Part shown: piece by piece, positions 21,329-28,300 of the stretch
Position numbering within the stretch: position 1 is the stretch's first letter
How the letters are laid out: each line of letters opens with the position of its first letter
DNA from: CAYWMD01 sp964458575
GTDB lineage: Bacteria > Verrucomicrobiota > Verrucomicrobiia > Limisphaerales > JADLHS01
Direction of reading: 5' to 3'
DNA: 64,000 bases
NCBI GenBank assembly: GCA_964458575.1
Contig: CAYWMD010000027.1
Location: 20,642-84,641 of the forward strand
Notes under the pieces: model-generated
What the model was told of the DNA's origin: nothing
The model's database searches: none
What the model saw: only the letters and a program-made list of their open reading frames with translations
Translations under genes and position numbers: made by a program

Positions 21329-22024
21329 ATGAGTGAAGCGCAATGGACCGAGGTTGACCGTTACCTGACCGACCTGTTTGTCGCGTCCGACGACGCGTTG
21401 GTGACGACGCTTGAAACCAGTGCCGCTGCCGGTCTGCCGTCCATCAGCGTCACGCCCGCCCAAGGCAAGCTGCTCCACCTCCTGGCCCGATCCGTGGGCG
21501 CTCGGAAAATTCTGGAACTCGGCACGCTGGGCGGTTACAGCACCATCTGGCTGGGACGCGCCCTGCCCGCCGGCGGAAAGCTTGTCACGCTGGAATCCCA
21601 GCCCAAACACGCCGAAGTCGCGCGCGCCAACATCGCTCGCGCCGGCTTGTCCGGTGTGGTTGAATTAAGTCTGGGCCCGGCGCTGGACACGCTGCCAAAA
21701 CTGGTGGCCGAGGGATGCGGGCCTTTTGATCTCATCTTCGTTGACGCCGACAAGCCAAACTATCCGAATTATCTGCCGTGGGTTTTAAAGCTCTCCCGCA
21801 AAGGCACCTTGATCATCGCCGACAACATCGTGCGCAAGGGCGCGGTGGCGGATGCAGCCAGCGCCGATCCTCTGGTTCAAGGCGTGCGCCGTTTCAACGA
21901 TCTCCTGGCGGCTGAACCCCGCGTGAGCGCCACAGCCATCCAAACCGTCGGCAGCAAAGGTTACGACGGTTTCGCGCTGGCGTTGGTCACTGCCGACGAG
22001 CGACCCGGCGCCGTCGTTGAATGA
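21329..22024 (+). CDS. SAM-dependent O-methyltransferase (class I, COMT-like)
   Basis: A 231-residue protein of the bacterial O-methyltransferase family related to catechol/caffeoyl-CoA O-methyltransferases. SAM-binding motif I is ILELGTLGGYSTIWLG (about residues 71-86), the acidic LVTLES motif follows, and FDLIFVDADKPNYPNYL carries the metal-binding aspartates. ADNIVRKGAV lies further on. It probably methylates a hydroxyl group on a small phenolic or related acceptor; the acceptor is unknown. It is flanked by the ribosomal genes and pheS without an obvious functional link. Confidence 0.92.
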   Translation: MSEAQWTEVDRYLTDLFVASDDALVTTLETSAAAGLPSISVTPAQGKLLHLLARSVGARKILELGTLGGYSTIWLGRALPAGGKLVTLESQPKHAEVARANIARAGLSGVVELSLGPALDTLPKLVAEGCGPFDLIFVDADKPNYPNYLPWVLKLSRKGTLIIADNIVRKGAVADAASADPLVQGVRRFNDLLAAEPRVSATAIQTVGSKGYDGFALALVTADERPGAVVE

Positions 22025-22071
22025 ATTCACTTTCTGCCCCCGGGACTTCCTCCTAAACTCGACCTCCATTT

Positions 22072-23130
22072 ATGGCCGGAATTCTTAACGAGATCGAACC
22101 GCTGAAACAAACCGCGCTCGCGGAACTCAAAGCCGCCGCCGACTTGGCCGCACTGGACCATGCGAAGGGCGCGTGGGTCGGGCCCAATGGCAGGTTCACC
22201 GCCTTGATGAAACAACTCGGCACGCTGCCGAAAGAGGACAAGCCCGCCGCCGGCAAGCTCATCAACGCTGCCAAGGTCGAGCTTGAAGCTGCGCTCGTTG
22301 CCCGCCGCGAAGAACTCGAACTGGCCGCCGCCCTGCCCAAAGAGCCGACGGATTTCACGCTGCCCGGGCGCCGACGCACATTGGGCAAACTTCATCCGCT
22401 CACCCAAGTCACCGAGGACATCGTTCGCGCGTTCCGCAAAATTGGTTTCGCCGTGGCCGACGGGCCGGAAATTGAGGACGAGTATCATTGTTTCGACGCG
22501 CTCAATACGCCCGCCGATCATCCCGCGCGCGACACACAAGACACATTTTACCTCGCGAACAAACTGGCGAATGAGTCTCCCTCGCCCGCGGGAGCGGGAG
22601 AGGGTCGTGAGGAAAGGCCCTTGCTCCTTCGCACCCACACCAGTTCCGTCCAAATCCGCGTGATGAAATCCCAGCCGCCGCCGGTGCGCATCATCGTGCC
22701 GGGCCGCGTCTATCGCCGCGACAACGCCGACGCCACGCACAATCCGACCTTCCACCAGATCGAAGGTCTCTACGTGGACAAAGGCGTCACCGTCGGCGAC
22801 CTCAAGGGCACGGTGGAATTCGTCTTCAAGGAGCTCATGGGCAGTGACGTGAAGATCCGTTTCCGCCCGCACTATTTCAGTTACACCGAGCCGAGCTACG
22901 AAATTGATTTCACCAATGCGCTCGTGAAGAAGATGGGCAAGGACTGGCTGGAAATCGCCGGCTGCGGCATGGTGCACCCGCAGGTGTTCGAGAACGTCGG
23001 CTACGATCCTGAGGTCTGGACCGGCTGGGCGTTCGGCTTCGGCATCGAACGCATCGCCATGCTCCGCTACGGCATCAACGACATCCGCCTCTTCTACGAA
23101 AACGATGTGCGGTTTTTGAAGCAGTTCTAA
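22072..23130 (+). CDS. pheS: Phenylalanyl-tRNA synthetase alpha subunit (with palindromic insertion)
   Basis: A 352-residue class II synthetase subunit that charges tRNA-Phe together with PheT. An N-terminal coiled coil (residues 1-85) is followed by the catalytic domain: HPARDTQDTFYL, LLRTHTSSVQIRVM, motif 2 around QIEGLYVDKGVTVGDLKG, and motif 3 GFGIERIAMLRYGINDIR. A palindrome (22573-22613) adds SPSPAGAGEGREERP (about residues 168-182) between DTFYL and LLRTHTS. In E. coli PheS only a few residues separate these motifs. The frame and downstream motifs are intact, so the gene is probably functional. pheT is not adjacent; the next gene is an oxidoreductase. Confidence 0.95.
   Translation: MAGILNEIEPLKQTALAELKAAADLAALDHAKGAWVGPNGRFTALMKQLGTLPKEDKPAAGKLINAAKVELEAALVARREELELAAALPKEPTDFTLPGRRRTLGKLHPLTQVTEDIVRAFRKIGFAVADGPEIEDEYHCFDALNTPADHPARDTQDTFYLANKLANESPSPAGAGEGREERPLLLRTHTSSVQIRVMKSQPPPVRIIVPGRVYRRDNADATHNPTFHQIEGLYVDKGVTVGDLKGTVEFVFKELMGSDVKIRFRPHYFSYTEPSYEIDFTNALVKKMGKDWLEIAGCGMVHPQVFENVGYDPEVWTGWAFGFGIERIAMLRYGINDIRLFYENDVRFLKQF
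22573..22613. repeat. Palindrome related to family A, in frame inside pheS
   Basis: CTCCCTCGCCCGCGGGAGCG and the following GGAGAGGGTCGTGAGG form a GC-rich hairpin. The spelling is close to the ends of the family A element, with CCCTC and GAGGG arms. The peptide SPSPAGAGEG resembles the LSRPTGEG and LSPSDGER peptides encoded by the copies in pabB and the PQQ fusion gene. Confidence 0.65.
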
Positions 23131-23148
23131 CCACGTGGTCGCCATGAA

Positions 23149-24468
23149 ATGAAGGCTGCAACACCGACGTTCGCTGTTACTCGCCGGGAATTTCTTCGCT
23201 CAACAGGAATCGTGGCCCTCGCCACCGGGGTCAGTCCACAAATGGTCCCCTCTTCCGTCCTCGGCATGGGCGGACGGGCTTCGCCCAACAACCGTATCAC
23301 CGTTGGCTTCATTGGCACGGGCGATCACGGCGTCGGTTGGAATCTTGGGCCGTATTTGCGCCATCCGGACGCGCAGGTCGTCGCTGCGTGCGACGTGGAC
23401 AGCAATCATTTGATCCGCGCGCAGGAGACAATCAATGACCGCTACAAGAACGAAGATTGTTTCGTCACCAAGGATTTTCGCGAGGTCCTTGCGCGCCCCG
23501 ACGTTGACGCGGTGATGATTTCCACGCCGGACCATTGGCACACGATCATCAGCATCCTGGCCGTGCAGGCGGGCAAGGATGTGCAATGCGAGAAGCCGAC
23601 GCTGACGATTGATGAAGGCAAGCTGCTCATCAAGGCCGTTCGCAAATACAAGAAGGTTTTCCAGACCAGCACCGAAGATCGGTCGTTACCGATGTATCAT
23701 CGCATGGCTGAATTGGTGCGCAACGGTCGCATCGGAAAACTCCAGCGCATCGAGGTGGTTTTGCCCCAGCGACCAGACAAACCGGGCGATCCGACGCCAA
23801 TGCCGGTGCCGAAGGAATTGGATTACGACCTATGGCTTGGTCCCGCACCGGTCAAGCCCTACACGCGCGATCGCGTGCATTACAACTTCCGCTGGATTCA
23901 GGATTACTCGGGTGGCGTGATTCCGGACTGGGGCGCGCATCTGTTTGACACCGCTCAATGGGCGAACGACACCGAACGCAGCGGACCGGTCGAAATCGTC
24001 GGCACCGGCACGTATTGGACTGGCGGCCTTTACGACACGGTCAAGGATTACGATGTGACCTATCGCTATGCGAATGGCGTGGTGATGACGTGCAAACCGG
24101 GCAACCCGAGCATCAAGTTCATCGGCCGGGATGGTTGGGTGGGCAACACCGGCTGGCGCGGAGAAGTGAAAGCCAGTTCGCCGGAAATCCTGAACTCAAA
24201 AATCGGCGACCGTGAAATTCACCTGTACACCAACCCAAACGGCGAGCATGACGATTTTCTGAAATGTGTCCGCAGCCGGAAGGATCCGTATTTCCCGGTG
24301 GACATCGGTCATCGGGTTTCTACCGTGAGCCATCTGGCCCTGATCGCGATCAAGCTGGGCCGCCGGTTGCAGTGGGATCCGAAGCGCGAACATTTCATCG
24401 GTGACGAGGAGGCGAACACCCTCCTCGATCGTCCGCGCCGCGATCCGTGGCAGTTGCCGGAGGTTTGA
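23149..24468 (+). CDS. Gfo/Idh/MocA-family oxidoreductase with Tat signal
   Basis: A 439-residue protein. The N-terminus reads TRREFLRSTGIVALATG, a twin-arginine signal, so it is probably exported with its cofactor bound. The Rossmann segment ITVGFIGTGDHGVGWN binds NAD(P). DAVMISTPDHWH and VQCEKPTLT contain the family's signature lysine region, and the C-terminal alpha/beta domain includes DWGAHLFDTAQWA. Secreted members of this family are abundant in Planctomycetes and Verrucomicrobia, and known relatives oxidise sugar or glycoside carbons. The substrate here is unknown. It starts 18 bp after pheS and is convergent with the next operon. Confidence 0.9.
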   Translation: MKAATPTFAVTRREFLRSTGIVALATGVSPQMVPSSVLGMGGRASPNNRITVGFIGTGDHGVGWNLGPYLRHPDAQVVAACDVDSNHLIRAQETINDRYKNEDCFVTKDFREVLARPDVDAVMISTPDHWHTIISILAVQAGKDVQCEKPTLTIDEGKLLIKAVRKYKKVFQTSTEDRSLPMYHRMAELVRNGRIGKLQRIEVVLPQRPDKPGDPTPMPVPKELDYDLWLGPAPVKPYTRDRVHYNFRWIQDYSGGVIPDWGAHLFDTAQWANDTERSGPVEIVGTGTYWTGGLYDTVKDYDVTYRYANGVVMTCKPGNPSIKFIGRDGWVGNTGWRGEVKASSPEILNSKIGDREIHLYTNPNGEHDDFLKCVRSRKDPYFPVDIGHRVSTVSHLALIAIKLGRRLQWDPKREHFIGDEEANTLLDRPRRDPWQLPEV

Positions 24469-24500
24469 ACAGCAGGAAGTCGAAAACGCCGCGTTACTCG

Positions 24501-25325
24501 CTATTTCTTGTATTTGGAGAAGACCGGCATTTTTTTGAATTTGGCTAGCGGGTCTTCTTTCCCAATCAGGGCGGATGGACGCGTGGCCGGATTTTCCACG
24601 TCGTCAGCAGGTTCGGCGTCCGTTGCGGCAGGTGAAACACCGCCCGGTGGCGACGCCTGCGCGACCACATGCGCGGCGACCGGTGCGGACTGCACTGATC
24701 GTTTCTCGAAAAATGAGCTTTGAGTAAAACCAGCTTGCGGCGCCACAGGTGCCGCGACTGACGGCGGGGCGGGCATTGGCTTCGATTGCGCGACCTCCGC
24801 TGCTTTGATTTCAGTCGTCCGCCAACAGAGCCGCACGGAAGGAATTGGGCCAACACCGACGGCCACTTCGCTGTAAACCAAATCCCCGAGTTCCACGGTA
24901 TCCGCCATTTGCCCGGCCTGTAGCAACGAGGATAAAATCGCGCGTGTCGTCCGCCGTTGTTGGTTCGCCTGCAACAACGACCGCAACACCGACGTATGCA
25001 CGTCGTCAATCTTCGTCAGATGCACCAACAGGCGTTGCACGGGGCTGATTTCCAAATCCATGCCGCTGAGTTTGAAGCCGGCTTTGGCAAGCACATCCAC
25101 GCTACTGTGAATCTCCGCCAGCGCCCCGCTGAGGCGATCTTCCTGGTCCGCCTTCAAATCGGCGACGCTGTATTGAATCTCCGATTTGAGTTGCTGCAAC
25201 TGGCCCGTCGTTGCGGCAACTGTGTCGCGTACGTCCGCTATTTTTGGCGGAAGCTGCTGCATCGCCGCTTTGATCTCGGCGGCTTTCTGACTCAGGTTCT
25301 TCACTTTGCTGATAAACTGCTTCAT
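24501..25325 (-). CDS. Coiled-coil/low-complexity protein of the flotillin-AAA operon
   Basis: A 274-residue protein. Start ATG 25325 is chosen because GAGGAG lies 6-11 bp upstream and overlaps the stop region of the AAA gene; the longer frame from 25400 would overlap that gene by 65 bp. Residues 1-100 are helical and predicted coiled coil (MKQFISKVKNLSQKAAEIKA, KSEIQYSVADLKADQEDRLS). A compact segment follows (about 100-175, ISPVQRLLVHLTKIDDVHTS). The last 90 residues are Pro/Ala-rich and disordered, ending in the basic FKKMPVFSKYKK. I do not recognise the family. It is the last gene of the four-gene operon and probably a structural or adaptor partner of the AAA protein. Confidence 0.7.
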   Translation of the reverse strand: MKQFISKVKNLSQKAAEIKAAMQQLPPKIADVRDTVAATTGQLQQLKSEIQYSVADLKADQEDRLSGALAEIHSSVDVLAKAGFKLSGMDLEISPVQRLLVHLTKIDDVHTSVLRSLLQANQQRRTTRAILSSLLQAGQMADTVELGDLVYSEVAVGVGPIPSVRLCWRTTEIKAAEVAQSKPMPAPPSVAAPVAPQAGFTQSSFFEKRSVQSAPVAAHVVAQASPPGGVSPAATDAEPADDVENPATRPSALIGKEDPLAKFKKMPVFSKYKK

Positions 25326-25335
25326 AACGTTCTCC

Positions 25336-28300
25336 TCATTTCTGCTCCGGCGGCGGTTCTCCACTTTGCGCGGCTTCACGCTGTTTCTGCGCCTCGGCAA
25401 TTGCTTTCTGGAATTGTTCGAGGAACGCCCCTTCGTTACTCAACATCTCTTGGGTGACATCAATCTCCAACGAACCTTGTTTGGCACGAGTCTCCAGCAA
25501 CTCTTGAGACTTGTGTAAATGATCCCGCTGCCGCCCCGCCATGTCCTTCAACGTCGCCAGCGTGCTGTGGACCATCTCCATCTCGTGCTCCATCCGCTTC
25601 ATGGCATCCGCCATCGTGCCGGTGTGAACAACCGAAATCGCCTGGCTCAAATCCTGGCGCAACGCGCTCAATCCCTCACCCAGCTTCGCAGCCAGTGCAT
25701 TGAAATCGCCGTGGCCGTTATCGTCCTTCTTGGCCGGTTGCGCCAGGCGTTGATCAACGGTGTTGCGCAAGGCTTCGAGGTTCGCCGCCAATGGCGCGAG
25801 ATCAATCGTCACGTTCGGCGGCGGTTGGACCGGCTGCGGCCTGGCGGCCTGCTTTTCCAACGTCGCCTGTAAAGCTTCGAGCCCCTTGCCCACGGGTGAC
25901 ATGTCCACCACGACCTGCGGCGCGGCTTGGGGCTTTGCCGATTGTTTGTCCACCGCCGCTTGCAGTGCCTCCAGGCTCTTACCCACCGGCGTCATGTCCA
26001 CATTGACCTGCGGAGGTGGTGGCGGCGGCTTGGCCAACTGGTCGGAGATGATCTTCTGAATGCCTTCCAATCCGGACTGAAATCCGCTCAACTGCGCCAC
26101 GATGCGTCCGGCCGGATCGTGATCCCCGCCCGCGCCCCGTGCCGCCGTGTTGTGTTTGAAGGTCTTCTTGATCTCCTCCCAACGTGATTTTTCCTCTGCT
26201 GTCTGAACGCCGATCAGTTCCCGGAACTTGAGCATGTTCGCTTCCGTGCCCGTCGTGAGCGTCTGCGACTCGCCGCGGTAGTGATCGAGGATGAGCGCGC
26301 GCATCTCGTCATCGTTCATGATCGTGACGACTTTTTCCGCGAGGCGGTTCATGTTGCGATACGATCCCTGCAACCGGAACGGCGGCTCGACGCGGAACTC
26401 ATCCGCCTGAGCAGCGGAGTAGATGTATTCTTGGTTCACGCGCAAGATGACCTCGCGAGTCATCACGAGCTTCTTCATCACCGACAAAATCTCTTCCACT
26501 TCCTGTGACGAATAACTGCCCTCGAACCCTTCCGCCTCGCGCTCGCCGGATTCCGCCATGCGGATGAACGAGCGAATGTCCTTCTGACTCTTGTTCGCCA
26601 GCGGCGCCAGCACGGCGTTCGACGTCACGGCGTTTTCGAGATAGCTCGCTTTGAAATAATCCGCTTTGCCGCCGATGATGTCGCCGAGATTGTAGGTGTC
26701 GGCACGGTTCGCGAGCATGTCCGGGATTTTGAACTTCTGCCCGCTCTCGGTGTAAGGATTGCCCGCCATCACGACCACGACCTTGCGTCCGCGCAAATCG
26801 TAAGTGCGCGGTTTCCCGCGCCAGACGCCTTCGATGCGGCGCTGCCCGTCGCAGAGCGAAATGAACTTCTGCAAAAACTCCGGGTTGCAATGCTGGATAT
26901 CGTCCACGCAGATCATCGCGTTGTCGCCCATCTCCAGCGCGAGGTTCAGCTTGATGATTTCCTCACGCGCGGCGGCGTTCGGCGCTTCTTCCGGATCGAG
27001 CGACACGACATTGTGGCCGAGCGCCGGGCCGTTGATCTTGATGAAGATGATGCCCAACCGGCTCGCAACATATTCCATCAACGTCGTCTTGCCGTAACCG
27101 GGCGGCGAAATGATGAGCAGCAAACCCATCAAGTCTGTGCGCTTGGCTGCGCCCGCCGCGCCGATTTGCTTGGCGAGATTGTCGCCGACCATCGGGAGAT
27201 AAATCTGGTCAATGAGCTGATTGCGCACGAACGACGTCAGCACCTTGGGCTTGAATTCATCGAGTCGCAGCTTGGCGCGTTCGCGTTCGATCAACTGTTG
27301 CTTCAGCGCGTGGAACTTTTCAAAACGCGGGACGACGTCGCGCTCAAATTTCTGGAGGCGATCCTGGAAGTTCAGGTAATCGAACTGATACTTGCTGCCT
27401 TGAATGAGCGCGTGATTCCCGCGCATGCCTTCGATTACCCGCGACGTTGCGGCCTTGACCACGGACCGCTTGAGTGCGTCACCACAAAAGAGAATGGCAG
27501 AGATTTCGTCGAGATAGCGGAACTGGTGGGTCGAGTCGCGCTGCGACTCGACGTCCGGTCGCAGCGCGACCGGACCTACCTGCAGAAAGCCCCGCACCCA
27601 GTCGCGCACCAAATCCAGTTCGCTGCCGGGATGTTCAGCGAGCGCCTCTCGCCGCTGCTCGAAAGCTTTCTCGCTGCCTTTGCTGGCGAGATGCCGGTTG
27701 AACGACGCCACCAGTCCCTCCGCCTCCTGACTGACGGAAACCGCCTCGCCCGTGATCAGTTCGTTGAAAAGGTACTCGCCTGCTTCATTCGCAGTTGCCG
27801 GCGGATAAAGCTTGGTTTGCTCGACGAACGCGGCAATCAAACCTTGCAGCGCGGCGATGTAGTTCTGCTGCGTCGGATCGCCGGGGAACAGCTTGTTGCG
27901 CTCGGCAAAGGCATCGAGCTTGGCCGACCACAGCGTCTTCGTTTCCGCCGGGCAGAAGCGATTCCAATAAACCACCGCACAGGCCCGCGCTGCCGGACTG
28001 AACCGCGCCAGTTGCAGCGCGTGATGGGTCGTGAGCAGCGCGTGGAAAATCTTCGCACCGTCCAGATCGTGAATGCCCTTGGTGTAACCTTCCTGATAAC
28101 GCGCGCCCATAAACTCCTGCACGAACGCAAGGCGTTTGTCTTCCGAGAATGCGAGCGCTTCCGCCAAGCTCGGAGCGCCGAGCACCGGCTCGGCTCGCAC
28201 TGAGCTGTTGGAACGGGCCGAGCTGGTGCTGGGCGCTCCTATCGCCTTCAACATCTGCCACGCCAGATATTCAGCACGATACACCTCGCGGTTCTCGGAC

